A DNA stretch of 64,000 bases, from positions 1 to 64,000 of the forward strand of contig CAVOLE010000033.1 of the NCBI GenBank assembly GCA_963696665.1, given 5' to 3'. Numbering within the stretch: position 1 is the first letter of the stretch; every line of letters starts with the position of its first letter. This stretch comes from Roseiarcus sp963696665 (GTDB taxonomy: Bacteria > Pseudomonadota > Alphaproteobacteria > Rhizobiales > Beijerinckiaceae). The notes under the pieces are model-generated. The model saw only the letters and a list, made by a program, of their open reading frames with translations. It made no database searches and was not told the DNA's origin. Below, piece after piece: positions 17,894-29,249 of this stretch. Both the position numbers and the translations under genes were made by a program.

Positions 17894-18873
17894 GTCCGCT
17901 CCCGCCGCCGCGGCCGACCGCCGCCGCTCTCCGCCGCGGGCGGCGCGACGAGGGGACCGAGCGCCGCGGCGATCGCCTCCACGTCCGGCCGCGCGCCAGC
18001 TGCGTGGGCGTCGAGGCCGCGCCGCATAGCCGCGACATGGGCCGGGCTGTTGCCGCAGCAACCGCCGACGATGCGCGCCCCGCAATCCACCGCCAGTCCG
18101 GCATACCTTTCCATCAGCTCCGGCGTGCCGGAATAATGGATTTCAGCCCCATGCCATTGCGGCACGCCGGCGTTCGCCTTGGCGATCAACGGAGCGCCCG
18201 ATTTCATGCCAAGGATCGCCGCCAGGAGATCGGAGGCGCCGACGCCACAATTGGCGCCGAAGGCGATCGGGGCCGGCTCGAAAGCTTCGACCAGCTCGCT
18301 GAACGCTGCCGGCGCCACGCCCATCATGGTGCGGCCTGCGGTGTCGAAACTGGCGGTGACGGTATAGGGCATGCCGCGCTTGCCCGCCGCGACCGCCGCG
18401 GCGCGCATTTCTTCCGGCGCGGACATGGTCTCGATCCAGGCGACGTCGACGCCGCCTTCGCGCAATCCCTCGATCTGCTCGATGAAAATGTCGACCGCCT
18501 CGTCTTCGCTCAACGGTCCGAGCGGAGCCAGGAGGTCGCCTGTTGGTCCGATCGATCCGGCGACCGCGACAGGGCGACCCGCGTTGTCGGCGACCTTGCG
18601 CGCGATCTCAGCGGCCAGACGGTTGAGCTCGCGCGTCCGGCCCTCGAGCTTGTGCAGCATCAGGCGGCGACGGTTGGCCCCGAAACTGTTGGTCAGAATG
18701 ATGTCGGAGCCCGCGTCGACAAACGCCCGATGCAGGCTCTGGATCCTGCCCGGATGCTCGGCGTTCCAGACCTCCGGCGCGTCGCCCGAGGTTAGCCCCA
18801 TGGCGAAAAGGTTAGTGCCCGTGGCGCCGTCCGCCAGCAGCGGCCGACCCTCGGCCAGAAGGGATTGCAGCAT
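17890..18873 (-). CDS. bmt: Betaine/homocysteine S-methyltransferase
   Basis: A 327-residue zinc enzyme of the homocysteine methyltransferase family. It has the N-terminal DGATGTNLFAMGL, the GSIGPTGDLL strand, and zinc ligands Cys209 (GANCGVG), Cys272 and Cys273 (GGCCGNSP). Length and pattern match the short rhizobial Bmt enzymes, which move a methyl group from glycine betaine to homocysteine to form methionine; the methyl donor here is inferred. It heads a minus-strand operon with rluD. The C-terminal 40 residues are alanine- and arginine-rich and poorly conserved. Confidence 0.85.
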   Translation of the reverse strand: MLQSLLAEGRPLLADGATGTNLFAMGLTSGDAPEVWNAEHPGRIQSLHRAFVDAGSDIILTNSFGANRRRLMLHKLEGRTRELNRLAAEIARKVADNAGRPVAVAGSIGPTGDLLAPLGPLSEDEAVDIFIEQIEGLREGGVDVAWIETMSAPEEMRAAAVAAGKRGMPYTVTASFDTAGRTMMGVAPAAFSELVEAFEPAPIAFGANCGVGASDLLAAILGMKSGAPLIAKANAGVPQWHGAEIHYSGTPELMERYAGLAVDCGARIVGGCCGNSPAHVAAMRRGLDAHAAGARPDVEAIAAALGPLVAPPAAESGGGRPRRRERT

Positions 18874-18970
18874 CTTCTTGTTCTCTTCGAAGCCGGCGCC
18901 ACGCTTTTTACCATATTTAGCGCCGCGCCAGCGTGGCGCAAGATTGGGCGGATTGCGGCGACCCGGCGCG

Positions 18971-21900
18971 CTATTTGTACTCCCAATCGAGGCCGACGCC
19001 GGCGCTCGAACCGCCGCTGGCGTCGACGCCTGCCTGAAGCCTCACATGGCGGGTGACGTCGAAATTCAGGTTAACCCCGTTGTCTTGAGCTCTCGCTCCA
19101 CTCGTTACGCCGACGCTCACCCGGTCGTTGATCGCCCGCGTTGCGCTGACCAGAGCCCCGCCGGTCGCGCTCGAGCTGATGTCGAGACTGTCGACGCCAA
19201 GCGATTTTCGTATGTGCTCGAACGCATCGGCCTGGCCGGAAAGAGTCCCAACCGCGTTCGCCAATTCAACCGCCTGGAAAGCCGACAAGCTGCCCGACGA
19301 CTTCTGAAACAGGACACGGGAAAGGATCTCGTCCTCCGGCAGGCTTGGGGTGGAGCTGATTTGAAACACCGGCTGCATCGCGGGGCCGGTCACGCTGATG
19401 CGGGCGGTGACGCCGGTCGTGGTTGTCTCGGCGACAAGGTCGAGCTCGGGCGTAACGTCGCCGTGGAACCGGACGTCTCCGCGGGTGAAGGTAAGGCGCG
19501 AGCTCAAAGCGTGAACGAGCCGCGCAGCAGATTGAAGCCTCCGGTCACCTGCGGGTCGCGGGCCGAGCCGGCGACATGCAAGTCGCCGCCCAGTTCCGCA
19601 TACATGCCGCGACCGCGCACGAAAATGCGGCTGGCCGCGGAGACCGTCAGCGCGAGCGTCGCATCGAACAGCGGCGAACGCGCGCCGTGTCCCTTGGCTT
19701 TGGCCATCAGCGCCAGCCGCGCCCGCGCTGTCGGGGTCGGGTTCAGATGCTTCGTGCCGGGAATGGGCGCCGCGACGCTATTGAAGCGATTGGGCACAGA
19801 GATATCCATCCCTACGATCGTGATGCGTCCGTCGACTCTGCGGCTTCTGCGCAAGCGGGCCAGTGATCGTGAGCGCCATGTCGGCGGTCGCGGAGAGAAT
19901 GTCGTTGGCGACGAGTTGGGCGTGCTGGCCGGTCACGCGAATGGAGCCGGGAAAGCCGGCGCCGGGATCGAGCCTCACTTCGCCGGTGGCGCTTATCGAA
20001 CCGCCGTTCGGCGTTGCTCCTGCAAAGTGATCGATTCGAATCGTGTCGCCGCTGGCGACGAATGTCCCCGTCACGCCGGTCAGCTTGAATCCCGTCTGAT
20101 CGTCCCTCAATTCCCCGCCGCTCAGCCGGACCGTCCCTTGCGCCTGTGGCTTCGCCATCGTTCCGCGCAGCTGAAACGCGATCATGAGCGAACCGGCCGC
20201 GTGGCGGCCGGAGACGGAAAGCATGGAATTGGCGAGACGGGCGTCGAGGGAGCCGTCGACCTTCACATCCAGCGGCCCGTCTGGCGCGAGGGGAGCGGAG
20301 CCGGTCAGGCGCAGGGCGGCGCCAGTCCCGGCGTTGATTGTCGCGTCAAGCGACGTGCGGCCTCCCGCGAGCCGGCCGGAGCCGGCGACGTCGAGCGCGG
20401 GCAAACCGGCGTTGCGCATCTCAAGCGCGCTCACGCGCTGCAGACGCACTCGCCATTCGCCGGTCGGACTGCCTGGCGTTCCCCCGATCGTCGCCTCGCC
20501 GTCGGCGACGCCGGATAGGCCGAGGCCGGGCGAGACCAGATCGAGCGCCGTGAGCGGCAGCCCAGTGGCGCTCGCTTTCAGCGCCAGCGTCGAGCCGCTA
20601 TGGCCGGAGAGCGACAGCCGCCCAGCGCCGACACGAAACGCAAGGTCCTTGATGTCGAGGCCGTCGCTTCCATAGGTCACGGTCGCCGGGCTCGCGAGCG
20701 TGATGCGCTGGCCGCCGCCCTGAGCGGTGAAGCTCGCAAGCTCCAGACGCGTCGGCGGCCCGCCGAAAAGCCGCCCGCGTGCGTTTATCGACAAGCCCCG
20801 CGCGTTTCCGCTCAACTCCAGATCGCTGGCCGAGGCGTTCCCCGTGGCCGTCAGCTTGACGCCGGTAATCGACTGGCCGGCGACTTCCGCTCGAGCCAGT
20901 TGGGCGAAGCCGGAGATGATCTTCGCGCCCCACAGGTCAGCGATCTTGAGGTCGAGTTTGAGGCCCTCGAGTTTATTCGCGTCTATGGTCATCCGATCGC
21001 TGTTCGCCGTGACCGAGACCGATTGCTTGCCATCGGCGACCGAGGCGCTCGCTTTCGCTTGCAATGCGCCGGTCAACTTGGTCAGAACGAGCGGCGACAG
21101 ATCATCGAGATTGGTCGCGCTGAAGCTGAGGTCGCCGGTCGCCAGGCTGTCGGCGCCAACAGCCAGTGCGCCGGCAAGCCGCGCCGAAGCGAGGCTGAGT
21201 CCGAGATTGTCGATGGCCCAGCCGCCGTCGTCATGTTTCGCCACATGCATCGAGCCTTGCAGAGCATGGCCGTCGACATCGCCGGATAAAGAAGCGTTCG
21301 CGTCGATGAGGCCGGTCACGTGGTTGGCGAGCGCTTCCAGAGCGATGCCGGTTGTCTTGCGGTCGAGGAGCCTTCCTTCGCCCAAATTCGCTTTCAGCGC
21401 GGCGGTGAGATCGGACGGCGTCCCGCTCAGCGCGGCGGCGATCTCCGCCTTGCCGTTAACGCGCGGGTCGAGGACTTGGCTCTTCGGAATGTCAATGCGC
21501 GCGCCGAGATCCACCTTGTCGCGCCCGTACTCCCCATTGAGCCGCGCCGATCCATGTTGGCCGCTCGCCAAAAGGTCCGAGAAGGCGAACCCGCCGCCCG
21601 GCGTCAGCCGCGCGGCGCCGCTCAGGTCGAGGGTTCCGCCGGTCGCCCGGTCAAACATGGGAAAGTTGGTGGCAAGTTTCGTCGCATGCGCGTCAATGGT
21701 TGCGCTCAGAGCGCCATAACGGGGCGCTCCGTCCAAATCGGCAGCGATGCGCGCCTCGCCTTTTAAAGTCCCGCCAGCGAGGAGAGCGAAGCGGCTCAAG
21801 TCGCGGGCGACGATGATTCGCCTTGCCATGAATTTTGCTGCCCGAGAGAAGACCGGAATATTGCGCGTCGAAATTGGGCGCCGAGAGATCGAGCGTGTCG

Positions 21901-23241
21901 AACGTCATCTCGCCCCTCGACGAGGCCGAGCCATGCATTGTCAGCGTCAGCTCGCGGCCGACCGCTTGGGCGAAGGCAGGATCGGCAAGCGCGAGGCCGT
22001 TCACCTTGGCTTGGCCCTCGAACAGGATCCGCGTCTTCTCCCCCGTCAGCGGACCTTCAGGACTTGCCCGGAAGCTCGCCTCGACTCGGTCGAGCGATCC
22101 TTGCTCCACGCGGATCTGCCCTGCGTCGAAAGCGCCGTCGATTGTGGGGCTCGCGAGCGGTCCATTGATCGATGCGTTGAGATCGAGTTTTCCGACCGTT
22201 GTGGAGCCTGGAATTGCGCCGGCGTGGACCTTGAGATCGAGGAGGCCGTTCGCTGACTTCTCGCCTTCGAAGTCGAGCCGGGCGGCGGCCGACACGAGAT
22301 GCAGGCCGCCGGGCAAGGCGATGCTTGAAATCGTCGTTGAACTGGACGTCGCCCTTGAGCGTCGTCTGGCCGGCGAAGACCGGCTGCACAACGCCCGGCG
22401 CAAGCCCCTCGAGTCGCGAGTTGAGATCGAGCGTCAGCCGTCGCCCCGCGCCTTGCCGCGCGACGATGACCTCGCCGTTCGCCCACACATCCGCGCCTGC
22501 GGTGAAGTCGAGCTTCGCGGTGAAATTGTCCAAGGCGCCTGCGCCATTGAAGGCGAGCTTGACCGGCGGCAGGCCGGGAAGATTTGCGAGATGGGCAAAG
22601 ATTCCGCCGGCCGGCTCGGCGGAATTGACGTTGAGCGTGAGCCGGTCGGTCGCGGGAACGTAAGTCAAGAGCGCTTTGAAGTCGCCCGGCGCGTCGAGCC
22701 GCTGCGAAGTGAGGGTAAGGTCGAGACCCTCGGACGGCGGTCCCAGCGTCGCCTTGCCCGAAATGCTGAGGCGAGCCGCGACGCCGACGACCGGCTCGCC
22801 AAGCGAAAGCTCCTGCACCCCAAATTGCTTGACGATCACCTTGAGCGGCAGTTCCGGCAGGATCGGCTGCTGCGCCCCCGTGTCAGGAGGCGGCGTTTCA
22901 GAGGGAAGCGGACGCCGCAGGACCTGCATCTGTCCGATCGTGAGCTGATCGACCTCGAGCCTTCGGCTGAACAAGGCCAGCCGGTTCCAGACGAGCCGAA
23001 CCTTGTCGACCTTGAGCCAAGGGCCTTGGCGATCGGAGAGGACGATGTCGCTGATGGACGCGTCGGAAGACAGCACGCCGTCCACCGCGCCGATGGAGAC
23101 CTTCATCGATGGCGAGGACAAAGCCCGCGAGATGAGGTTGGCGAGCACGCCCTTGTCGCCCTCCGCCGCATAGGCGCTCCCGCAGAGGACGAGGAGAGCG
23201 ATCAGCGCCAGAGCTTTGAGGGGGGACAGGAACTGCGCCAT
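18971..23241 (-). CDS. tamB: Translocation and assembly module TamB, with about four frameshifts
   Basis: A very large inner-membrane-anchored, AsmA-like/DUF490 protein of about 1,420 residues that bridges the periplasm to TamA and helps phospholipid transport or outer-membrane protein assembly. It starts at ATG 23241 with a signal anchor (FLSPLKALALIALLVLCGSA). Long repetitive beta-taco segments follow. The C-terminal DUF490 block (TFTRGDVRFHG, SLPEDEILSRVLFQKSSGSLSAFQAVELA) ends in LDWEYK. The frame breaks near 22325, 21835, 19850 and 19505; at the last, removing one T from CTTTGAGC gives continuous FTLSSRLTFTRG. All five pieces are collinear and keep family features, so this is one gene. 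It lies just downstream of tamA, the standard arrangement. Confidence 0.88.
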
Positions 23242-23289
23242 AACTCCGAAGCTGGCGGCCTTCGGAATGGCGCCGAATCCGACGGTCCG

Positions 23290-23400
23290 CATCCTGAGGA
23301 GCCGCGCGGAGCGCGGCGTCTCGAAGGATGACCCAGCGTCGCGGCGTCTGCGCCTCCTGGAGCGTCCTTCGAGGCCGCTCCGCGGCGCCTCAGGACGAGG
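23290..23400. repeat. Palindromic intergenic repeat (REP-like) between tamA and tamB
   Basis: The left half (CATCCTGAGGAGCCGCGCGG through TCTCGAAGGATG) and the right half (AGCGTCCTTCGAGG through GCGCCTCAGGACGAGG) are inverted copies separated by about 30 bases. Similar CCTGAGG/TCGAAGGATG palindromes are widespread in rhizobial intergenic regions. It sits inside the tamA-tamB operon. Confidence 0.7.
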
Positions 23401-23423
23401 TGGTTGGGAGTTGCACTGCGCCA

Positions 23424-25466
23424 TCAGAATGACTGCCCGATGCTGACATAGACGGCGACCGGCCCATTGCCGGCGCGACGCTCGAGAGGAAAGGCGACGT
23501 CGAGGCGGATCGGGCCGACGGACGTATAGTAGCGCAAGCCGAGACCAGCCGCCGCGAACAGAGGCTCGTTGAAAGTCGGGAAGCTTGAAGTGAAAGCGTT
23601 CCCGATGTCGAAAAATGGAACGACGCCGATCGTGTCGGTCACTCTGACGCGCAATTCCGCCGACGCGTCGATGAGGCTCTTCCCGCCAACCACCGCGCCC
23701 CACCACACTGTCGGACCGAGTTCGTTATAGGCGTAGCCGCGCACCGAGCCGCCGCCGCCTGCATAAAAGCGCCAGTTTGCTGGAATTGCGTCGAGCTGCG
23801 GGCCGCCCATGGCGCCGGCCGCGACCCGGCCCGCCAGCACGTAACGCGAGTCGGCGTCGATGGAATAATAGGCGGAGGCGCCCGCCCTCGCCTGAACCAT
23901 GTCGAGGCTCGAGCCGAGGAATGAGCCGAAGCCCACAGCGGAAACGTTGAGGCGGACGCCCCGCGTCGGGTCGAGCTTGCTGTCCGTCGTGTCAAAATTG
24001 GCGGACACGGGGACGCCGATGAGCCGGTAATTGACCGTGCCCAACGCGTCTGTGGCGTCGCCTTTTTGCGCTTCGAGGCCCGCCTGAACCCAGAAGTCCT
24101 GATTGAAGCGGTGGCGAAGCGAGGCGGTCACGTCCACGTCCTCGGCCTGGTAGCCGACAAACCCGGCGCCGCTGGTGCTCATCTTCTCCGCAAGAGCGTC
24201 GATGAGAAGATCGTTGGTCGTGCCCCACAAGGCAGGCTTGAGAAAGCTTGCGGATACGCGCCCGCCGATATCGTCGGAGGAGAAATGATTGAGACTTTGC
24301 GAGGCGATGTACCATGGCGGCGCATAGAACACGCTGGCCTGCAGGCGCAGCCGCTCTGCGCCGCCGAACACATTGCGGTCTTCCCAATAGACCTGGCCCT
24401 CCGGGCCATTCGTCGTCGAATATTTCACCGACGCGCCGACGGCGTAAGGCAGGCGATCCTCGACATCGATCCGATAGGGGAGCCGGCCGTAGGCGTCGAG
24501 CGTCGTCCCTTCGGTGATGCGTACGCCGCCAACCGCCGGGATTTCACGGATGCTGTTCCTCGCGTCGGCGATCGCCGCGGGCGAATAGGGATCGCCCGGA
24601 TGGATGTAGAGAAACGAGCGCACGATCGCGGGATCGAAAGTCTGGGGCCCGTTGATCGTCGCCTCCCCGAACGGCGCGATGGGGCCGGGGGCCGCGGTCA
24701 CAGTCAGGTCCATGATGTCTTGCGCGTGGTCCACGACGGGGACGACCGACTGGATCTTGGCGAGCGGGCGCCCTTCTTTGCGGAAATAGTCGACGATGCG
24801 GGCTTGAGCGGCGCGGATCTCGCTCGCCGCCGCCGGGTCTCCGGACTTGAGGCCGACAATGCGCTGCGGCAGTTCAGCTTCCGAGAATTCCACGCCGAGC
24901 GCGTTTAAGATCCGCACCGAGCGGAGCTTGAACAATGGGCCGGGGTCGACCTTGATGACGACCGGAGCAGGCGCTCGATTGCGATAAGTCTCGGCGGCGC
25001 GCGAGAAGGCCGCGATGTCGCTCGATCCGATGGCCAAGCTTGCGCCGCCGATCGCAATCGTCACCGCGGCGTTGTAATAGCCCGCGCCCCATAGCGCATC
25101 GATGACCGGGGCGAAGTCGCTCTCGGCGCGTCGCGCGAGGGCTTCGCCATCGGCGGGGGCGTCCTTGCGCAGGCTGTAGAGCGAGGAGGCGTCCCTCACG
25201 CTGCCTTTGAGCCCGGAGACGTCGCCCGTGACCTCGACGGTGAAGCTGTATGGAATGGCCGTCCGCGAAACCGCGGGGGGCGTATCGTCCGAGCCAAAGA
25301 GGCCGAAGAAATCAAAGGCCTGAGCGACGGTCCAATCGCCAATGACGATCACGCCGGCGACCAATGCGACAACAAGACGTATGCCCGGACGATCACGCTG
25401 TTTCGCGAAACGCTTGCCAGTCAAATCGAACGCCCTTTTCCCTGACTGACCAAGGGTTACCGGCAT
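23424..25466 (-). CDS. tamA: Autotransporter assembly outer-membrane protein TamA
   Basis: A 680-residue Omp85-family protein. An N-terminal hydrophobic segment (VVALVAGVIVIGDW) precedes POTRA-type domains (about residues 70-330, including GPLFKLRSVRI and PAPFGEATINGPQTFD-like strands). A 16-strand barrel follows, with the lid-lock motif GSVRGY at about residue 580 and the C-terminal VYVSIGQSF. It forms the outer-membrane half of the TamAB complex. It is the first gene of the pair, with TamB 180 bases downstream across a palindromic repeat. The basic region before the hydrophobic segment is long, and a later start is possible. Confidence 0.92.
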   Translation of the reverse strand: MPVTLGQSGKRAFDLTGKRFAKQRDRPGIRLVVALVAGVIVIGDWTVAQAFDFFGLFGSDDTPPAVSRTAIPYSFTVEVTGDVSGLKGSVRDASSLYSLRKDAPADGEALARRAESDFAPVIDALWGAGYYNAAVTIAIGGASLAIGSSDIAAFSRAAETYRNRAPAPVVIKVDPGPLFKLRSVRILNALGVEFSEAELPQRIVGLKSGDPAAASEIRAAQARIVDYFRKEGRPLAKIQSVVPVVDHAQDIMDLTVTAAPGPIAPFGEATINGPQTFDPAIVRSFLYIHPGDPYSPAAIADARNSIREIPAVGGVRITEGTTLDAYGRLPYRIDVEDRLPYAVGASVKYSTTNGPEGQVYWEDRNVFGGAERLRLQASVFYAPPWYIASQSLNHFSSDDIGGRVSASFLKPALWGTTNDLLIDALAEKMSTSGAGFVGYQAEDVDVTASLRHRFNQDFWVQAGLEAQKGDATDALGTVNYRLIGVPVSANFDTTDSKLDPTRGVRLNVSAVGFGSFLGSSLDMVQARAGASAYYSIDADSRYVLAGRVAAGAMGGPQLDAIPANWRFYAGGGGSVRGYAYNELGPTVWWGAVVGGKSLIDASAELRVRVTDTIGVVPFFDIGNAFTSSFPTFNEPLFAAAGLGLRYYTSVGPIRLDVAFPLERRAGNGPVAVYVSIGQSF

Positions 25467-25661
25467 TAATTTTGAAGCAGACAGCCTCTCGCGTCAAAAC
25501 ACCTCGGTTAATGTGTCTCCCGAGCGGTCGGGCTTCAGAAGACCCGGCGCCGCCGCGCGCGCCGAAATGGGGAACGTAAGGCAGGCGCGAAGGGTCCCAC
25601 CGCGCGGCGGAAAGCTTAAGCGAATGGTAAAAGAAACGTTGCCGTCCCCACGCGCTCGACC

Positions 25662-26688
25662 CTATTCCTGCGACTGGCCGCCCGCGAACCGAGCGACCAT
25701 CAAGGACCCAAGAATGATCGCGCCATAGATCGCCTGGATCCAGAACGACGGCACTTGCGCGAGCGTCAGAAGGTTGCCGACGACGCCGAGCAGCAGCACC
25801 CCGGTCAGCGCGCCGAACATCGTCCCCTTGCCGCCATCGAGCGAAATGCCGCCGATCACCGCCGCGGCGAAAACGGTGAAGATCAGTCCATTGCCCTGAT
25901 TGGCGCTGATCGCGCCAACGTAGCCCGTGATGGCGAGGCCGCCCAAGGCAGCGAGAACCCCCGCCAGCACGTAGACGCCCCAGGTGATGCGTTCGACGCG
26001 AATTCCCGCGGCGCGGGCGGCCTCGGGATTGCCGCCGATGGCGTAAAGCGCGCGGCCCAGCCGATGGTAGCGCAACATGATCGCCGCGATGGCGAAAGCG
26101 AGAGCCGCGAGCCACACCGCGAGCGGCAGGCCAAGGAAGGTGATGACCATCAGGCCATAAAAGGCGCCTGGAAGGTCGAACAGCGTCCGCCCGTGCGTGG
26201 CGCCGACGAGCATGCCGCGCAGGATGATCAGCATCGCGAGCGTCACGATGAAGGCGCTGAGCCTCAGCTTCACCACCATGAATCCATTGATGAAGCCGAC
26301 GAGCCCGCCGATGACCAATACCGTGAGGATGCCGATCGCAGTCGGCCATTCGAACCCGAAGCCGAAACCCTCGGCGGGCAGCACCACCATGGCGCCGATC
26401 GCGGGCGCAATGCCGTAGATCGAACTCGAGCGAGAGATCGAACTTGCCGGTGATGATGACGAGCGACTCGGCCAGCACGACGAGCGCCAACGCGGCCGAC
26501 GAGGTCAGGATCGTGTTGATGTTTCCCGAGGTGAGGAAAACGGGACTGATGATCGAGCCGATGACGATCAGCACCGCCAGAGCCGGAAGCAGCGCCAGGT
26601 CGCGAAGCCGAGCGAGCGCAATGGCGCTGCTTCGTGGCGCGAGGGCGGTTCTCTGAGCGGCAGGCGCAGGAGCCGAACTCTGGTTCAA
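25662..26688 (-). CDS. Sugar ABC transporter permease (RbsC/XylH type), frameshifted
   Basis: An inner-membrane permease of about 340 residues in the branched-chain amino acid/ribose (BPD_transp_2) family. The N-terminal half (LLPALAVLIVIGSIISPVFL, LVIITGKFDLSLE) and the C-terminal half (MVVLPAEGFGF to ARFAGGQSQE) are in different frames. Removing one T at about 26425-26427 gives SLESIYGIAPAIGAMVV and a normal protein. The EAA-like loop GGNPEAARAAGI is typical of ribose-type permeases. It is third in a minus-strand operon after the binding protein and the ATPase; the start at 26688 lies four bases after the ATPase stop. Confidence 0.85.
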
Positions 26689-26691
26689 TTT

Positions 26692-28214
26692 TCAGATCCC
26701 CTCGACCGACGCGACGAGTTCGTTATCGCTCCAGCCCGCTTGATGCTCGGCGACGACCTTGCCGTGGCGCATCACGAGCACCCGGTCGCAGACCCGCAAA
26801 TCTTCGAGTTCGCCGCTCGCCACCAGGATCGCCCGCCCCTCGCGGCGCGTATTCTCGACCGCGCGCAAGAGCGCTTCCTTCGATTTCACATCGACGCCCG
26901 CTGTCGGATCGATGAGGACGAGAACCGACGGCCGGCTCGCGAGCGCTCGCCCCATCACCACCTTCTGCTGGTTGCCGCCGGAGAGGTCGGAAACGATCTG
27001 ATCCGGCCCTTCTGTGACGACGCCAAGCGTGTCGATTGCTTGCCTGGCCGCGGAAGCGCGGCGGGCCGGGGCGATGAATCCGAGCGGCCCAAGCGCGTTC
27101 GCAATGGGCATGGTGACATTGTCGGCGATCGATTGGGTGAGAACGAGGCCTTGGCCGTGCCGGCTTTTCGGCACGCAGCCGACGCCGAGCGCGAGCGCGG
27201 AGGGCACGTCGTTTGCCGGCAAAGGGGCGCCGTTGATGCGGATCGCGCCGCCCTTGTATGGCCCTAAGCCCGCCACCGCCTCGGCCACGCCGAGGCGGCC
27301 GCTGCTCGTCGCGCCGCAAAGGCCGATGATCTCTCCGGCGCGCACCGAGAAACTCACATCCTCGAAATCCTCCCCCTCGAGGCCGTTCACTTCGAGCGCG
27401 ACGGCGCCCTCAGTCGGCGTCTTTCGGTTCGCGGCGTCGGCGAACCCGAAACTCACCTGCTCCCCGGTCATCGCCTCGATGAGCGCGTCCTTGGGCAAGC
27501 TCGCAGCGGGCGCCGTCAGGATGTGCTTGGCGTCGCGCAGCACGGTTACGGTCTGACAGACCTCGTAGACTTCCTGGAGGTGGTGGGAGATGAAAAGGAA
27601 CGTCACGCCTTGCGCCTGCAGCCGGCGCATTTGCGCGAACAGACGCTTGATCTCCTCTCCGTCCAGTTGGGCGGTCGGCTCGTCGAGAATGATGAATCGC
27701 GCCCCATAAGAAAGCGCCCGCGCGATCTCGACCAGTTGGCGCGCTTCGACCTTGAGATCGCCCGCGCGAGAGCGTTCCGAGACCGCGACGTTCCAGCGAT
27801 CGAGCACGTCTCGGGCGTCGCGCCAAAGCGCGTCCCAATTGATGAAGCCGCGCCGCAGCGGCTGCCGGTTGATGAACAGGTTTTCGGCGACCGTAAGGTC
27901 CGGGATGATCGTCGAATGCTGGTAGACGCAGGCGGCGCGCTGGCGCCACCCTTCGCGGTCGGCGACCGCTGGCGCCGGCTCGCCGCGGAAGCGAACCTCC
28001 CCGCTGTCAGGCTCGCGAAGGCCGGTCAGGATCCCGACAAGAGTTCGACTTGCCGGCGCCGTTGCGCCCCACCAGCGCATGCGAACTCTCCGGCCAATAC
28101 GCGCAGGCGCGCGTCGCTCAGCGCGACCGTCGCGCCATAGCGCTTCGAGACGCCGATCGCTTCCGCGATCGGAGCCGCCTCAGCCCCAGAGGCCCCGCTC
28201 GTCGTCTCGATCAT
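26692..28214 (-). CDS. Sugar ABC transporter ATP-binding protein (two-domain, RbsA/MglA type), frameshifted
   Basis: A dual-ATPase subunit of about 500 residues. Domain 1 starts EAIGVSKRYGATVALSDA. Its Walker A is scrambled by two single-base insertions near 28050 and 28078; without them it reads ALVGRNGAGKSTLVGILTG. The first signature is degenerate (LKVEARQLVEIARAL) and Walker B is FIILDEPTAQLD. Domain 2 has the usual degenerate Walker A (GATSSGRLG) and a good signature (LSGGNQQKVVMGRAL), with IDPTAGVDVKSK. Degeneracy of the second Walker A is normal in this family. It lies between the binding protein and the permease, so the three form a complete importer. The ligand is not determinable. 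Confidence 0.88.
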
Positions 28215-28229
28215 CAGCGACGCTCAAAG

Positions 28230-29249
28230 CTATTTGGGATTGTTCCCCCAAAACGACTTGTCGTCGACGTTCGCCTTGGTGACCAACTGCGCCGGAAGCT
28301 GATCTTCGAGAACGCCCGGAGCCACTTCGAGAATCGTGCTGTCATGGTCGGTCGGGCCGGCCTTGAACGTCTTTCCCTCGATCGCGTCCTTCAGATACAT
28401 GATGCCATATTTCGCATAGAGGTCGGCCGGTTGGGAGACGGTGGCGTCGATCTCGCCTTTGCGGATCGCGTCGAACTCCTGCGGAATTCCGTCATTGCTC
28501 ACGATTACGATGTGGTCGGCTTCTCCGGCGGGATGCAAGAAACCTTTGCGCTTCAGCGTCTGCAAAGTAGGCGCGAGGAAAACGCCGCCAGCGTGCATGT
28601 AGATCGCCTTGAGATTGGGGGTCGAGTTGAGAATCGTATCGAGACCAGCCGCTGCATCCTCGCCGGACCAGGCCTTGGTCGGAATTTCAAGCTCCTTAAG
28701 CTTCGGATAGTTCTTCTTGATGCAGTCGCGGAAGCCATTGCCGCGATCCCGGCCATTGATCGACGCCTGGTCGCCCATGATCTGCACCACCGGGCCTTCC
28801 GCCACGTGCTCCCCGATATATTTGCAGGCCTTCTCGCCATAAGCGATATTGTTGGCGCGCACGACGATGGCGACGGGACCGGAGTCCGGCGCGACGTCGA
28901 CGGCGACGACCTTCACATTCGCGGCTGCCGCCGTCTTCAGAATCGTTCCTGCGGCGGAGCTGTCGAATGGCGAGAAAATGAGGCCTTTGGCGCCGAGCGT
29001 GATCGCGTTCTTCACCCCGGTGATCTGTTTCGACGTGTCGAATTCCGAGTTGAACGGCTGCAGCAGATCGACGCCCTGAGCCTTCGCTTGGTTCACAATA
29101 TATTGGTTGTAGGCGGTCCAGAACGGCGAGGTCAGCGTGGTTAGATCGACCGCGATTTTTGGCCCGTCGGCGGCCGAGGCGCCGACGGTAAGCGCGCTAA
29201 GCGCGGCGGCCGTCAGCGCGGTCAGGACGAAGGTGCGCTTGGTTTGCAT
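28230..29249 (-). CDS. Periplasmic sugar-binding protein (Peripla_BP_4, ribose/xylose type)
   Basis: A 339-residue exported binding protein. ATG at 29249 follows GGGAGGAAA. A signal peptide (TFVLTALTAAALSALTVGASA) precedes the mature fold: KIAVDLTTLTSPFWTAYNQY, then ITGVKNAITLGAKGLIFSPFDSSA, QIMGDQASINGRDRG and IVIVSNDGIPQEFDAIRKG. The pattern is that of the ribose/galactose/ABC-sugar binding family. It is first in the operon. The upstream region holds a GC-rich hairpin (29407-29427) and repeat copy 3, but no regulator gene is adjacent. Candidate ligands are a pentose or a polyol. Confidence 0.9.
   Translation of the reverse strand: MQTKRTFVLTALTAAALSALTVGASAADGPKIAVDLTTLTSPFWTAYNQYIVNQAKAQGVDLLQPFNSEFDTSKQITGVKNAITLGAKGLIFSPFDSSAAGTILKTAAAANVKVVAVDVAPDSGPVAIVVRANNIAYGEKACKYIGEHVAEGPVVQIMGDQASINGRDRGNGFRDCIKKNYPKLKELEIPTKAWSGEDAAAGLDTILNSTPNLKAIYMHAGGVFLAPTLQTLKRKGFLHPAGEADHIVIVSNDGIPQEFDAIRKGEIDATVSQPADLYAKYGIMYLKDAIEGKTFKAGPTDHDSTILEVAPGVLEDQLPAQLVTKANVDDKSFWGNNPK

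Noticed and set aside
17803..18795. 330-codon plus-strand frame
   Set aside because: Antisense to bmt, whose zinc motifs are intact on the minus strand.
21835..23331. 498-codon plus-strand frame
   Set aside because: Antisense to tamB. The sense strand holds recognisable TamB sequence throughout.
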